NCBI RefSeq assembly: GCF_017315735.1
Contig: NZ_JAFLRK010000031.1
Coordinates: forward strand, 21,165-85,164
Direction: 5' to 3'
Length of the DNA stretch: 64,000 nt
From: Paracoccus shandongensis
GTDB lineage: Bacteria > Pseudomonadota > Alphaproteobacteria > Rhodobacterales > Rhodobacteraceae
Shown: in pieces, positions 9,698-19,763 of the stretch
Numbering within the stretch: the first letter of the stretch is position 1
How the letters are laid out: each line of letters starts with the position of its first letter
Position numbers and translations under genes: made by a program
The notes under the pieces: generated by a model
Told to the model about the DNA's origin: nothing
The model's input: only the letters and a program-made list of their open reading frames with translations
Database searches by the model: none

Positions 9698-11095
9698 TCA
9701 GGCGGTTGCAGCCTGTGCAGGAATCTCCAGCCGGTGCCGCCGCGCAGGCTGGCGCATCGTGACCAGCTCCTCGGCCGCGGTGGGGTGGACGGCCACCGTC
9801 GCGTCGAAATCGGCCTTGGTCGCGCCCATGGTGATGGGGATCGCGGCCAGCTGGATCATCTCGCCCGCATCAGGCCCGAAGATGTGGCAGCCCAGCACCC
9901 GGTCGGTTTCGGGGTCCACCAGCAGCTTCATCATCACCCGGGCGTTGCTGCCCGCGAACATCGACCGCATGGGACGGAACACCGTGGCATAGACATCCAC
10001 GTCGCCGCGCGCGCAGGCCTGTTCCTCGGTCAACCCGATCTGGGCCGCCTCGTGCGGGCGCAGATAGGCGGTGCTGGCGATATCGTGGTGGCTGACCTTG
10101 CGCGCCCGCCCGCCAAAGATCGTGTCGGCGAAGGCGTGGCCTTCGCGGATCGCCACGGGCGTCAGGTTCACCCGGTCGGTCACGTCCCCCACCGCGAAGA
10201 TCGAGGGCACCGCCGTCTGCGACCATTCGTCCACGGCAATCGCGCCGTTCGGGCGCAGGTGGACGCCGGTCTCCTCCAGCCCCAACCCGCCCGTATAGGG
10301 GTTGCGCCCGGTGGCCCAGATCACCGCGTCGAAATCCTCTCGGCTGCCGTCGCTGAAGGTGACGCTGACGCCCTCGCCCGCGCGTTCCAGCGCGGTCGGG
10401 GTGACGTTCAGGCGCAGGTCGATGCCGATGTCGGACAGTTGCAGCGTCGCCATGTCGCGGGCCTGCCGGTCAAAGCCGCGCAGCACCGCGTCGCCGCGAT
10501 AGGCCTGCACCGTCTCGCAACCCAACCCCGCCAGGATGGTGGCGAATTCGCAGGCGATATAGCCGCCTCCGACCAGCAGCACCCGGCGCGGCAGCCTGTC
10601 CAGCAGGAACAGGTCGTCCGAGATCAGGCCCAGTTCCTCACCCGGAATGCCGGGCAGCGCGGGGCGGCCGCCGACCGCGATCAGGATGTGCTTGGCGGTC
10701 TTGCGGGTGCCGTCGGCCAGGGCGACCGTGTGGGCATCCACGACCGTGGCGCGCTGGTGGAAGATCTGGACCCCGGCCTTTTCCAGGTTCGCGGTATAGA
10801 TCAGTTCCAGCCGGGTCAGTTCGGCGTCCAGTTTCTGCCGGAACACCGTCCAGTCGAAGCGGCCTGCCTGCGCGCCCTCCCAGCCATAGCCGCGCATTTC
10901 CTCGGCCATCAGGCCCGCTTGGCTTGCGAAGATCATCAGCTTCTTCGGGACGCAGCCCCGGATCACGCAGGTGCCGCCCATGCGGCTTTCCTCGGCCAGG
11001 GCCACGCGCGCGCCGTGTTCGCCCGCAGCGACCCGCGCAGCGCGGACCCCGCCCGATCCGCCGCCGATCACGAACAGGTCATAATCGAAGCTCAT
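9698..11095 (-). CDS. gor: Glutathione-disulfide reductase
   Basis: A 465-residue flavoprotein disulfide reductase that reduces GSSG with NADPH. It shows the FAD motif VIGGGSGGVRAAR, the redox disulfide in GGTCVIRGCVPKK, a second Rossmann motif VGGGYIACEF followed by arginines (QAYRGDAVLRGFDR) that fit NADPH rather than NADH, and the C-terminal active-site His in VHPTAAEE. The start overlaps the rpiA stop (ATGA), so rpiA and gor are coupled; RpiA feeds the pentose phosphate pathway that supplies NADPH. Confidence 0.95.
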   Translation of the reverse strand: MSFDYDLFVIGGGSGGVRAARVAAGEHGARVALAEESRMGGTCVIRGCVPKKLMIFASQAGLMAEEMRGYGWEGAQAGRFDWTVFRQKLDAELTRLELIYTANLEKAGVQIFHQRATVVDAHTVALADGTRKTAKHILIAVGGRPALPGIPGEELGLISDDLFLLDRLPRRVLLVGGGYIACEFATILAGLGCETVQAYRGDAVLRGFDRQARDMATLQLSDIGIDLRLNVTPTALERAGEGVSVTFSDGSREDFDAVIWATGRNPYTGGLGLEETGVHLRPNGAIAVDEWSQTAVPSIFAVGDVTDRVNLTPVAIREGHAFADTIFGGRARKVSHHDIASTAYLRPHEAAQIGLTEEQACARGDVDVYATVFRPMRSMFAGSNARVMMKLLVDPETDRVLGCHIFGPDAGEMIQLAAIPITMGATKADFDATVAVHPTAAEELVTMRQPARRHRLEIPAQAATA

Positions 11096-11853
11096 GGCTG
11101 GTCCCCCTCGCCCGCCAGCATGTCGGCGTCGATGTCGGCGTTGCGGTCCAGCCGGACAACGGTGCCGTCGGGCTTGCCGATGATGGCAAGGCTGCACATG
11201 CCCAAAAACAGCCCGTGTTCCACGACCCCCGGAATGGCGGCCAGCGCACGGGCCAGCGCGACGGGATTGGGGATGCATTTCAGGTGCAGGTCCAGGATCC
11301 AGTTCCCCTCGTCCGTGACCCAGGGATCGCTGCCCTTCAGGCGGTGCAGCACCTCGCGGTCTCCAAGGCCCAGGTCGTCAAGGGCGCGGCGGATCAGGGT
11401 GCGGGTGGTCTCGAACCCGAACTGGATCACCTCGACCGGCAGGGGAAAGGCGCCCAGCTGTTCCACGACCTTGGCCGGATCGGCGATCACCACCATCCGG
11501 CGGCTGGCGGCGGCCACGATCTTTTCGCGCAGATGCGCGCCGCCGCCGCCCTTGATCAGGTGCAGGTCGGGATCGACCTCGTCGGCGCCGTCGATGGTCA
11601 TGTCCAGCCAGCCGATCTGGTCCAGGCTTTCGATGGACAGGCCCAGGCTTTCGGCCAGTTCGCAGGTGGCCTTCGATGTCGCGGCGCAGCGCAGCCTCAG
11701 CCCCTCGGCGCGCGCGCGGGCGGCCAGTTCGCGGACCATGACGCTGGCGGTCGATCCGGTGCCCAGGCCCAGCTTCATGCCGTCCCTGACCAGGGCCACG
11801 GCAGCGCGGGCGGCGGCCAGCTTGGCGGGATCGGGTTGGGGTGTCTGGGTCAT
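11092..11853 (-). CDS. rpiA: Ribose-5-phosphate isomerase A
   Basis: A 253-residue isomerase interconverting ribose 5-phosphate and ribulose 5-phosphate. Family motifs seen are GLGTGSTA (phosphate loop), TIDGADEVDP (catalytic Asp) and KGGGGAHLREKI (catalytic Glu/Lys region). GGAGG lies eight bases before the ATG at 11853, favouring it over the in-frame start at 11880. First gene of the rpiA-gor pair. Confidence 0.95.
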   Translation of the reverse strand: MTQTPQPDPAKLAAARAAVALVRDGMKLGLGTGSTASVMVRELAARARAEGLRLRCAATSKATCELAESLGLSIESLDQIGWLDMTIDGADEVDPDLHLIKGGGGAHLREKIVAAASRRMVVIADPAKVVEQLGAFPLPVEVIQFGFETTRTLIRRALDDLGLGDREVLHRLKGSDPWVTDEGNWILDLHLKCIPNPVALARALAAIPGVVEHGLFLGMCSLAIIGKPDGTVVRLDRNADIDADMLAGEGDQP

Positions 11854-11921
11854 CGGCGGCCTCCGGTCCGTGGGTTGCAAGGGTTATAGGTCAGGGAACG
11901 CAGGCCCGCCACCGGCAAACC

Positions 11922-13007
11922 CTAACCCCGGCTGGCGCTTTCCGGCAAGATCACCGTGAAGGCGCTGCCCTGCCCGCGCGTGCTGTCGATGCGCAGCCGG
12001 CCGCGATGGCGGTTCACGATATGCTTGACGATGGCAAGGCCCAGGCCGGTGCCGCCCTGCGCGCGGGACCGATGGGCGTCCACGCGGTAGAAGCGTTCGG
12101 TCAGGCGGGGAAGGTGCATCCCCTCGATCCCCTCGCCCCGGTCGCGGATCTCGACCGCCCAGGCGGGGCCGCGCAGCAGGGGCTCGTGGTCAATGCGGCG
12201 CAGGGAGACGCCCAGGTATCCGCCCGATCCGCCGTATTTCAGCGCATTCTCGATCAGGTTCTGGAAGACCTGCACCAACTGGTCGGGGTCGCCCGGCACA
12301 ATCTGGCTGCCCATGATGCCTTGGGTTTCAACCACGACGCCCGCCGCCGTAGCAGCCGGATCCATCGTCGCCAGCACGCCGCGCAGCAGCAGCGGCAGAT
12401 CGACCTGGCCCCCGGGGCGACGGCGTTCCTCGGCCTGGACGCGGCTCAGCGACAGCAGGTCGCTGACCAGGCGGTTCATGCGCGCCGCCTCGCGTTCCAT
12501 GATGTCCAGGAAGCGGTCGCGCGCGCGGGCGTCGTCGCGGGCCGGGCCGCGCAGGGTTTCGATAAAGCCGATCATCGCGGTCAGCGGCGTCTTCAGCTCG
12601 TGGCTGACATTGGCCACGAAGTCGCGGCGCATCTGCTCGGCCTCCTCGGCCTCGGAGCGGTCCAGAACGGCGATGGTCGCCCCCCGACCCAGGGCCAGGG
12701 GCAGCCGCGCCACGGTGATGTCCGCCGCGATGTCGCGCCCGTCGGCCAAAATCACCGCGTGCAGACGCACCACCCCGTCGGCAGAGGCGGGTTCGGGATG
12801 ACGGTCGGGATCCAGCACCCCGTCCACCGCCGCGACTACCGCCGGGTGGCGCAGCACCGTCACGAAGGGCCGGTTCAGCAGGTCGGCCCCGCCGAACAGC
12901 GCCACCGCCGCGCGGTTGGCCGCGATGGTGCGGGCCCGGCCATCGACGGCCAGCATCGGGACCGGCACGCCCTCCAGCAGGTCCGAGGCCCGGCGCGGCG
13001 CGTCCAT
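11922..13007 (-). CDS. PhoR-like sensor histidine kinase without membrane segments
   Basis: A 361-residue kinase with a PAS-like domain (about 1-115), a HisKA domain whose phospho-acceptor is His136 (NVSHELKTPLTAMIG), and a HATPase_c domain with N box NLIENALKYGG, G1 box DRGEGI and G2 box GGTGLGLAI. It is most like the C-terminal part of PhoR but has no transmembrane or periplasmic region, so it should be cytosolic. No response regulator or pst genes are adjacent. Its start overlaps the gamma carbonic anhydrase stop (ATGA). The phosphate-sensing role is inferred only from similarity. Confidence 0.85.
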   Translation of the reverse strand: MDAPRRASDLLEGVPVPMLAVDGRARTIAANRAAVALFGGADLLNRPFVTVLRHPAVVAAVDGVLDPDRHPEPASADGVVRLHAVILADGRDIAADITVARLPLALGRGATIAVLDRSEAEEAEQMRRDFVANVSHELKTPLTAMIGFIETLRGPARDDARARDRFLDIMEREAARMNRLVSDLLSLSRVQAEERRRPGGQVDLPLLLRGVLATMDPAATAAGVVVETQGIMGSQIVPGDPDQLVQVFQNLIENALKYGGSGGYLGVSLRRIDHEPLLRGPAWAVEIRDRGEGIEGMHLPRLTERFYRVDAHRSRAQGGTGLGLAIVKHIVNRHRGRLRIDSTRGQGSAFTVILPESASRG

Positions 13008-13528
13008 CAGCCGATCTGCCGCAACCCGGCCCGGAACCGCGCGGCATTGGCGCGGTATCGTTCGGCCGACCGGATCAGCCCGGCCCGCGCGGCATCGTCC
13101 AGCATCCGCACGACCTTGCCGGGCGCGCCCATGACCAGGGCGCCGGGCGGGATTTCCTTGTTCTCGGCGATCAGGGCACCCGCGCCGATCAGGGCGCCCG
13201 CGCCGATCTTCGCGCCGTTCAGGATCGTGGCGCCCATGCCCACCAGCGCGCCGTCGCCGATGGTGCAGCCGTGCAGGATCGCGCGGTGGCCGACCGTGCA
13301 ATCCGCGCCGATCACCAGCGGACAGCCCGGATCGGTGTGCAGCACGCACAGATCCTGGACATTGCTGCCGCGCCCCACGCGGATCTCCTCGGTGTCGCCG
13401 CGCAGCACCGCGCCCCACCAGACCGAGGCGCCTTCCTCGACGACCACATTCCCGATCACCTGCGCGTCGGGTGCGACCCAGGCATCCGCTGCGACGCGCG
13501 GGGCGATGCCCTCCAGTTCCCAGATCAT
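13007..13528 (-). CDS. Gamma carbonic anhydrase-like hexapeptide protein
   Basis: A 173-residue left-handed beta-helix protein of the YrdA/CaiE gamma-CA group. Hexapeptide repeats run from about residue 10 to 130, and the metal-binding histidines are in VLHTDPG and [12 protein letters not shown]-terminal helix ([11 protein letters not shown]) closes the trimer fold. Whether it is an active anhydrase is uncertain; many members bind zinc with no proven activity. It is coupled by ATGA overlaps to gmk upstream and the PhoR-like kinase downstream. Confidence 0.88.
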   Translation of the reverse strand: MIWELEGIAPRVAADAWVAPDAQVIGNVVVEEGASVWWGAVLRGDTEEIRVGRGSNVQDLCVLHTDPGCPLVIGADCTVGHRAILHGCTIGDGALVGMGATILNGAKIGAGALIGAGALIAENKEIPPGALVMGAPGKVVRMLDDAARAGLIRSAERYRANAARFRAGLRQIG

Positions 13529-14154
13529 GCGTCCTCCTCCATCAGGTGCTTGACGAAGCGGCCAAGACCCCCCTGCCGGTCACGGCGCAGGCGTTCGGCG
13601 GTCAGGATGGCGCGCAGGCGCTGTTCGGTTTCATCCAGGTCGTCGTTGACCAGGACGTAATCGTATTCCGCCCAATGGCTGATCTCGGCCCGGCTTTTCT
13701 CCATCCGTCCGGCGATCACCGCGTCGCTGTCCTGGCCCCGGGCGCGCAGGCGCCGTTCCAGTTCCGGCAAGGACGGCGGCAGCACGAAGATCGACACCAC
13801 ATGCCCCCCCAGGGCGGAGGCGCGGATCTGCTGGCCGCCCTGCCAGTCCACGTCGAACAGCGTGTCGCGCCCGTCGCGCATCGCGGCCTCGACCGGGGCG
13901 CGGGGGCTGCCGTAAAGGTTGCCGAACACCTCGGCATATTCCAGCATCTGGCCCTGTTCCACCATCTGGCGGAAGGCGCCGGGGGTGGTGAAATAGTAAT
14001 GCTGCCCCTCGACCTCGCCCGGGCGGGGCGGGCGCGTGGTGGCCGAGACCGAAAACCGCAAGGAGGGATCCCAGTCCATCAGCCGCCGCGCCAGAGTCGA
14101 TTTCCCCGCGCCCGAGGGCGATGACAGGATGATCAGCAGGCCGGTGCGGTCCAT
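13525..14154 (-). CDS. gmk: Guanylate kinase
   Basis: A 209-residue enzyme phosphorylating GMP to GDP, essential for nucleotide supply and recycling of cyclic-di-GMP breakdown products. The P-loop is [12 protein letters not shown] and the GMP-binding region includes [26 protein letters not shown] precedes the ATG. First gene of a gmk, gamma-CA, kinase operon. Confidence 0.95.
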   Translation of the reverse strand: MDRTGLLIILSSPSGAGKSTLARRLMDWDPSLRFSVSATTRPPRPGEVEGQHYYFTTPGAFRQMVEQGQMLEYAEVFGNLYGSPRAPVEAAMRDGRDTLFDVDWQGGQQIRASALGGHVVSIFVLPPSLPELERRLRARGQDSDAVIAGRMEKSRAEISHWAEYDYVLVNDDLDETEQRLRAILTAERLRRDRQGGLGRFVKHLMEEDA

Positions 14155-14245
14155 GGGGCGTCCTTTGTTGGTGGCGTAGCGGCGGGATGGACCAGCCGTG
14201 CCGGGCGGTCAAGACCCGGGAAACCGAAGGCTTGCACCGGGCGTT

Positions 14246-14260
14246 TTAACCATTCGTTAG
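14246..14260. promoter_or_regulatory. Possible CtrA half-perfect box
   Basis: TTAA-N7-TTAG matches the CtrA consensus TTAA-N7-TTAA except for the last base. It lies about 72 bases before the PAS-domain gene and about 92 before gmk, which are divergent. Confidence 0.35.
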
Positions 14261-14331
14261 GAAAACGACTCGGCAGGGTCCGAAGTTATGTTTATCATGC
14301 CATTGGAGTAACAAGGCATCCGTGTGTCTGG

Positions 14332-15129
14332 ATGCGTATCGGTAACGAGGGTACGACATTGTCGAACTGCCAGGACGACACAACGGCGCATCCGCCCGTG
14401 GCGGATCGGACAGGCCAGATCTTGCAGCTTGCGGACTTCAACCCGATGCAGCCCGCCCGGCTCCTGGGCGACGTGCGGGCCTATTGGGACAGCCTGCGGG
14501 GCAACCGTGCGGTGCCTGCGCGGTCCGACATCCAGCCCCAGGGCATCCGCCGGGCGCTGGACTATGCCTTCATCCTGGAACGCATCGCGCCGGGTGCGGC
14601 GCGCTTTCGCCTTGCCGGACAGCACCTGATCGACCTGATGGGGATGGAGGTGCGCGGCATGGCCTTTTGTTCGCTGGCCAATCCCAGTTCGCGCGGGCGG
14701 CTGTCCGACGTGCTGGAATCGGTGTTCCGCGCCCCGCAGCTTGCGCAGATGACGCTGCACGCCAAGGCCGATTACGCGCGGCCCGAACTGTCGGCGCGGA
14801 TGCTGCTGCTGCCCCTGACCTCGGATCTGGGCGACGTGACGCGCGCCCTGGGCTGCATCATCGCCGAGGGCCAGATCGGCGTCGCCCCCCGCCGCTTCGA
14901 CCTGACCCAGGACGAGGTGATCCCGATCCTGAAGGGCGGCAAGACGCTGCCCCCCTCGCCTTCCGGGTTCGAGGGGGACCGGCGGACCGGAACCCCGCTG
15001 CGGCCGCTGGCGCTTGCCACCGGCGAACGTCCCGCAAGGCTGACCGACAGCCCCGAATCGCGCCGCGCCCTGTTCAAGGTGATCACGCTGCCGCAGGCCC
15101 CGCAGCCCACGGGCACAAGCCAGGGCTAG
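14332..15129 (+). CDS. PAS-domain protein (PAS_5 type)
   Basis: A 265-residue protein resembling the alphaproteobacterial PAS_5 family. Residues about 40-190 fit a PAS fold (WDSLRGNRAVPARSDIQP, then FRLAGQHLIDLMGMEVRGM), and the remainder looks disordered. There is no output domain, so it may act through a partner. The start is uncertain: the ATG at 14332 has a poor ribosome site, and a TTG at 14359 has GAGGG upstream. Its 3' end overlaps the GNAT gene tail by four bases. Confidence 0.75.
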   Translation: MRIGNEGTTLSNCQDDTTAHPPVADRTGQILQLADFNPMQPARLLGDVRAYWDSLRGNRAVPARSDIQPQGIRRALDYAFILERIAPGAARFRLAGQHLIDLMGMEVRGMAFCSLANPSSRGRLSDVLESVFRAPQLAQMTLHAKADYARPELSARMLLLPLTSDLGDVTRALGCIIAEGQIGVAPRRFDLTQDEVIPILKGGKTLPPSPSGFEGDRRTGTPLRPLALATGERPARLTDSPESRRALFKVITLPQAPQPTGTSQG

Positions 15130-16103
15130 AGACGCCTGCGCCAGCGATAAACGGCGGCGGGCGCGGGTTCGCTGCGGCCCAGCGAGGACAGCATCCGGTC
15201 CTGATCCCGCTGGAAGCCCAGGTTCTTCAGCAAACGCCGCGACGGCTGGTTGTCCAGGAACACGTCGGCCAGCAGTTCCGGCGGGTCGAAGCGGGCTTTG
15301 ATCTCGGCCAGGAAGGCGCGGCCCATCTCCTCGCCCAAGCCCTGCCCGGACAGGGCGGGATCCAGGAAATAGAAGACCCGCGGCGGATCGCCCGCGCTGA
15401 TGCCGATGGAGCCCACCACGTGCCCGCCATGCCGCACGGTCAGCCGCATGGGCGGCAGCAGGCCGTCGGACTGGAACAGCGGGGCGATGTCCCCGGGCGT
15501 CATGCCGGGGCGGAACAGCAGCAGCTTCGAGGCGACTTCGGGCAGCGTCGCAATGCGGTGCAGGTCGGGCAGATCGGCGGGCTGGAAGGGCTCGATCAGC
15601 AGGCGGGGCGTTGTCAGGCGGATGGCGTGGCGGCGGGCGAAATCGGCGCGCGTCAGGCGCAGCGACAGGCCGGGCAAAAGGCGGCCCTGCGGCTGGGACC
15701 ACAGCATGACCTCCTCTGCGGGCCGAAAGCCAAGCCGCGCCAGAAGTCCGGCGCAGGCGGCGTTGTCCCGCAGGTGGTTCGCCTCGATGACGGGGGCACC
15801 GTTGCGGAACCGGCGCGACAAGGCCAGCACGGCGGCGCGTCCGGCCAGCCCCTGCCCCTGCGCGAAAGGGGCCATCCAGATGCCGAAGCTGCCCGAGGCG
15901 CGCACCATGCCGACCAACCGGTCATCCTGCCGGACGGCGTATTCCTCAAGGCCCGCGCCGTCGATGAAGGCCGCCGCATCCGCCGGGCGGTAAGGCCAGG
16001 GCACGGCGGTCAGCCAGCGGGCCACCTGCCAGTCCGACAACGCCTCGGCAATGACGGGGGCGTCTTCGGGCCACGGGCGGGTCAGGACCAGCGGCGCGGG
16101 CAT
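15126..16103 (-). CDS. Tandem GNAT acetyltransferase-like protein
   Basis: A 325-residue protein with two GNAT-like domains, about residues 1-150 and 160-310. The acetyl-CoA loop region is visible as PFAQGQGLAGRAAV in the first and LDPALSGQGLGEEMG in the second; the C-terminal domain resembles RimJ-type acetyltransferases (RLTTPRLLIEPF). The substrate is unknown. It starts five bases after the rnd stop, so it is probably co-transcribed with rnd. Confidence 0.8.
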   Translation of the reverse strand: MPAPLVLTRPWPEDAPVIAEALSDWQVARWLTAVPWPYRPADAAAFIDGAGLEEYAVRQDDRLVGMVRASGSFGIWMAPFAQGQGLAGRAAVLALSRRFRNGAPVIEANHLRDNAACAGLLARLGFRPAEEVMLWSQPQGRLLPGLSLRLTRADFARRHAIRLTTPRLLIEPFQPADLPDLHRIATLPEVASKLLLFRPGMTPGDIAPLFQSDGLLPPMRLTVRHGGHVVGSIGISAGDPPRVFYFLDPALSGQGLGEEMGRAFLAEIKARFDPPELLADVFLDNQPSRRLLKNLGFQRDQDRMLSSLGRSEPAPAAVYRWRRRL

Positions 16104-16108
16104 GGGCC

Positions 16109-17290
16109 CTAGCCCACGGGCACGACGCGCACGGAGCCGCCCTTGGCGGACAGCGCGATCTCTCCGCCCGCAAGGCGCAGGGCGTCCTGGCCAAAGACCT
16201 CGGCCCGCCAGCCCTTCAGCGCGGGCAGATCCCGTTCGCCCTGGGCGATGGCGTCCAGTTCCGCGGACGAGGCGATCAGCTTTGGCGCCACCCCCGACGC
16301 ATCCGCCTTGGCCTTGAGCAGCACCCGCAGCAGGTCCGACAGCGCGGCATTGCCGGGCTTGCCGGGCTCCTCGGCCCTGGCCTGGGGCAGATCCTTCGTC
16401 TCCAGCCCCGCCTTGACGGCGGCCAGGATGCCGTTCGCGATCTCGCCCTTGCGGGCCTCGCGCAAGAGCAGGCGCGAGCGGCCCAGATCGGCCTCGGTCG
16501 CGGGCTTGGTCGAGGCGACCTCGATCATGGCGTCGTCCTTGAAGACGCGCGACCGGGGGATGTCGCGTTCCTGGGCATAGGCCTCGCGGAAGCGCGCCAG
16601 TTCGCGCAGGATCGCCAGGAACCGGGGCGAGTTGGTGCGCGTGCGGACCTTGAGCCAGGCTTCCTCGGGGCGGGTGATATAGGTTTCGGGGTCTTCCAGG
16701 ACCGCGACCTCCTCGGCCAGCCAGCTTTCGCGGCCATTCTTGCGCAGCTCGGCCGAGAGAAACTCATAGATCACGCGCAGATGCGTCACGTCGGCCAGCG
16801 CATAGGCCGCCTGCGCGTCCGACAAGGGGCGGCGCGACCAGTCGGTGAAGCGCGAGGACTTGTCCAGGTTCGCCCGCGCGATCTTGCGCACCAGGGTTTC
16901 ATAGCCGACCTGTTCGCCAAAGCCGCAGACCATCGCGGCGACCTGGGTGTCGAACAGCGGCACGGGGAACAGGCCCGCGTCGTGGAAGAAGATCTCCAGA
17001 TCCTGGCGGGCGGCGTGGAACACCTTGACCGTGCCTTCGTGGCGGAACAGGTCGTAAAGCGGCTCCAGCGACAGCCCCTCGGCCAGGGGATCGACCAGCA
17101 CGGCCTCGCCCCCCGGGGCCTTGGGGGTCGATGCGGGCGGCAGGGCCATCTGGATCAGGCACAGCTTGGACCAATAGGTCCGTTCGCGCAGGAATTCGGT
17201 ATCGACCGTGACATAGGGGGCCGATTTCGCCGCCTCGCAGAAGCGGGCCAGATCCTCGGTCCTGGTAATCGTGATGATGTCGTCGCTCAT
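16109..17290 (-). CDS. rnd: Ribonuclease D
   Basis: A 393-residue 3'-5' exoribonuclease involved in tRNA 3' maturation. The DEDD exonuclease motifs are seen as VTVDTEFLRE, the FHAARQDLEIF region and YALADVTHL, followed by HRDC domains in the C-terminal half. Length and order match alphaproteobacterial RNase D. It lies 95 bases downstream of tgt in the same direction. Confidence 0.93.
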   Translation of the reverse strand: MSDDIITITRTEDLARFCEAAKSAPYVTVDTEFLRERTYWSKLCLIQMALPPASTPKAPGGEAVLVDPLAEGLSLEPLYDLFRHEGTVKVFHAARQDLEIFFHDAGLFPVPLFDTQVAAMVCGFGEQVGYETLVRKIARANLDKSSRFTDWSRRPLSDAQAAYALADVTHLRVIYEFLSAELRKNGRESWLAEEVAVLEDPETYITRPEEAWLKVRTRTNSPRFLAILRELARFREAYAQERDIPRSRVFKDDAMIEVASTKPATEADLGRSRLLLREARKGEIANGILAAVKAGLETKDLPQARAEEPGKPGNAALSDLLRVLLKAKADASGVAPKLIASSAELDAIAQGERDLPALKGWRAEVFGQDALRLAGGEIALSAKGGSVRVVPVG

Positions 17291-17385
17291 GGGGGCCTTC
17301 TGCCGGGCGGTTCGTCCGCCAATTGGGAACGGATAAGCCCAAGTTCCCCCGATGAAAAGCGTTTTTGGTCAACCGCGCTGACGGA

Positions 17386-18516
17386 TCACGGCGGCGGGAT
17401 GTCGCCCTGTGCCCGCATTGCATGAAAATCGGCCACGAAATCGTCCAGACGCCCTTCCGCGATGGCCCCGCGCAGGCCCGCCATCAGTTCCTGGAAGTAA
17501 TGCAGGTTGTGCCAGGTCAGCAGCATCCCCGAGATCATCTCGCCCGCGCGGAAGACGTGGTGCAGATAGGCGCGGCTGTATCCGGCGCAGGCCGGACAGG
17601 TGCAATCCTCGTCCAGCGGACGGGGGTCGTCGGCGTGGCGCGCGTTCTTGATGGCGACCGGGCCGCGCCGCGTCCAGGCCTGCCCGGTGCGCCCCGACCG
17701 CGAGGGCAGAACGCAGTCCATCATGTCCACGCCCCGCTGCACCGCGCCCACGATGTCGTCGGGCTTGCCCACCCCCATCAGGTATCGCGGCTTGTCGGCG
17801 GGCAGGAAACCGGGGGCGTAGTCGAGGACGCCGAACATCGCCTCCTGCCCCTCGCCCACGGCCAGGCCGCCGATGGCATAGCCGTCGAAGCCGATGGATG
17901 TCAGGGCCTTGGCGGATTCCTCGCGCAGATCCTTCGTGACGCCGCCCTGCATGATGCCGAACAGCGCATGGCCGGGACGGTCGCCAAAGGCGTCGCGCGA
18001 CCGCTGCGCCCATCGCATCGACAGGCGCATGGACTGCGCCACGGCGTCTTCGGTCGCGGGCAGGGCCGGGCATTCGTCGAAGCACATCACGATGTCGCTG
18101 CCCAGCAGGCGCTGGATTTCCATGCTGGTTTCCGGGGACAGCAGGTGGCGCGACCCGTCGATATGGGACGAGAAGGTGACGCCGTCTTCCGTCAGCTTGC
18201 GCAGGGCGGCCAGCGACATCACCTGGAAGCCGCCCGAGTCGGTCAGGATCGGCCGGTCCCAGTTCATGAAGCGGTGCAACCCGCCCAGCCGGGCGATGCG
18301 TTCCGCGCCGGGGCGCAGCATCAGGTGATAGGTGTTGCCCAGCAGGATGTCGGCCCCCGTCGCGCGCACCGATTCCGGCAGCATCGCCTTGACGGTGGCG
18401 GCGGTGCCCACGGGCATGAAGGCGGGCGTGCGGATCTCGCCGCGCGGCGTGTGGATGGTGCCGGTCCGCGCCCGTCCGTCGGTCGCCTGCAAGGTGAAGT
18501 GGAAACGCTCGCTCAT
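17386..18516 (-). CDS. tgt: Queuine tRNA-ribosyltransferase
   Basis: A 376-residue enzyme exchanging guanine-34 for preQ1 in tRNAs with GUN anticodons. It shows the substrate loop [12 protein letters not shown], the nucleophile region MDCVLPSR, and the zinc site as [16 protein letters not shown] with a further His downstream. The family usually has DCV-P-TRN here, so SRS is a mild variation. Length is typical. Confidence 0.95.
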   Translation of the reverse strand: MSERFHFTLQATDGRARTGTIHTPRGEIRTPAFMPVGTAATVKAMLPESVRATGADILLGNTYHLMLRPGAERIARLGGLHRFMNWDRPILTDSGGFQVMSLAALRKLTEDGVTFSSHIDGSRHLLSPETSMEIQRLLGSDIVMCFDECPALPATEDAVAQSMRLSMRWAQRSRDAFGDRPGHALFGIMQGGVTKDLREESAKALTSIGFDGYAIGGLAVGEGQEAMFGVLDYAPGFLPADKPRYLMGVGKPDDIVGAVQRGVDMMDCVLPSRSGRTGQAWTRRGPVAIKNARHADDPRPLDEDCTCPACAGYSRAYLHHVFRAGEMISGMLLTWHNLHYFQELMAGLRGAIAEGRLDDFVADFHAMRAQGDIPPP

Positions 18517-18922
18517 GGTCGTGCCTGTCGCTGGAACCGGGCGTGTCTAGCGAAAGGGAACGGGCTTCGCAATGCGCCCTCTCTGGACTTGGGGGGAGTC
18601 TGCGCCTATATCAGAGCAAATTCGACAGGAACACGCCATGACCGAGTTGCAGGAAGGCGCCCCGCTGATCGCGCCCTCGACCACCGACCATCCGCTGTAT
18701 GACAGCGTGGTGGAGGCCTGCAAGACCGTCTATGACCCGGAAATCCCGGTCAACATCTTCGACCTGGGGCTGATCTACACGATCGACATCAACGACCAGA
18801 ACGAGGTGCGGGTCATCATGACCCTGACCGCGCCGGGCTGCCCCGTCGCGGGCGAGATGCCGGCCTGGGTCGCCGACGCGGTCGAGGCCATTCCGGGCGT
18901 CAAGCAGGTCGATGTGGAAATG

Positions 18923-19185
<263 letters not shown>

Positions 19186-19186
19186 G

Positions 19187-19230
19187 CTGGGGGACTTCAC
19201 GTCCCCCAGACCCCCTGTGGGATATTTGCA
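19187..19230 (+). repeat. Intergenic hairpin repeat with GGGATATTTG tail
   Basis: A perfect 9-bp stem (CTGGGGGAC / GTCCCCCAG, loop TTCAC) is followed by ACCCCCTGTGGGATATTTG. A related element lies on the minus strand at 50614-50650, sharing CCCCC-GACCCCC and GGGATATTTG. I believe such elements are common at gene ends in Rhodobacteraceae; here it could terminate sufT. Confidence 0.65.
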
Positions 19231-19308
19231 GTCCGCAGCAGGAGGCCCGCGTCTTGATGGGGGCGGGGTGCGGGATTATCTTGTGGTGGAACAGCAAGGA
19301 TCGCGCCC

Positions 19309-19680
19309 ATGTTTGCCATTCCCGGATCGGTTCCGGTCACCATCACGCCCGCCGCCGAACGCCAGATCGCCCGGCTGATGAGCGGCAGGAACGCCTTCGG
19401 CCTGCGGATCGGGCTGAAGAAGGGCGGCTGCGCGGGAATGGAATACACCATGGATCTGGTCGAGGAGGCCGGGCCCAACGAGGAAGTCGTGGAACAGGGC
19501 GCGGCCCGCGTGCTGATCGCGCCCAAGGCGCAGATGTTCCTGTTCGGGACCGAGATCGACTATGAGAACGGGTTGCTGGAATCCGGCTTCCGGTTCCGCA
19601 ACCCCAATGTGACCGACGCCTGCGGCTGCGGCGAATCGGTCCGGTTCGAGCCGCTGGAAGGCAGCCGCGCCGGGGAATGA
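19309..19680 (+). CDS. IscA/SufA-type Fe-S assembly protein
   Basis: A 123-residue HesB/IscA-family A-type carrier that accepts and transfers Fe-S clusters. The three conserved cysteines are in KGGCAGMEY and ACGCGESV. AAGGA lies before the ATG. It follows the sufT-like gene in the same direction, matching a suf-type pair. Confidence 0.92.
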   Translation: MFAIPGSVPVTITPAAERQIARLMSGRNAFGLRIGLKKGGCAGMEYTMDLVEEAGPNEEVVEQGAARVLIAPKAQMFLFGTEIDYENGLLESGFRFRNPNVTDACGCGESVRFEPLEGSRAGE

Positions 19681-19763
19681 TTTCCGGCCCGGTTGCGGCG
19701 CTATCATGATTGCGCAGCCTTCCCCATCATCCTAAGCCACGGGCAAAGCTTTGGAGGAATGGC

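Noticed and set aside
9638..11959. 773-codon open frame opposite gor and rpiA
   Set aside because: Same shadow effect; spans two real genes and their ATGA junction, with no recognisable domain.
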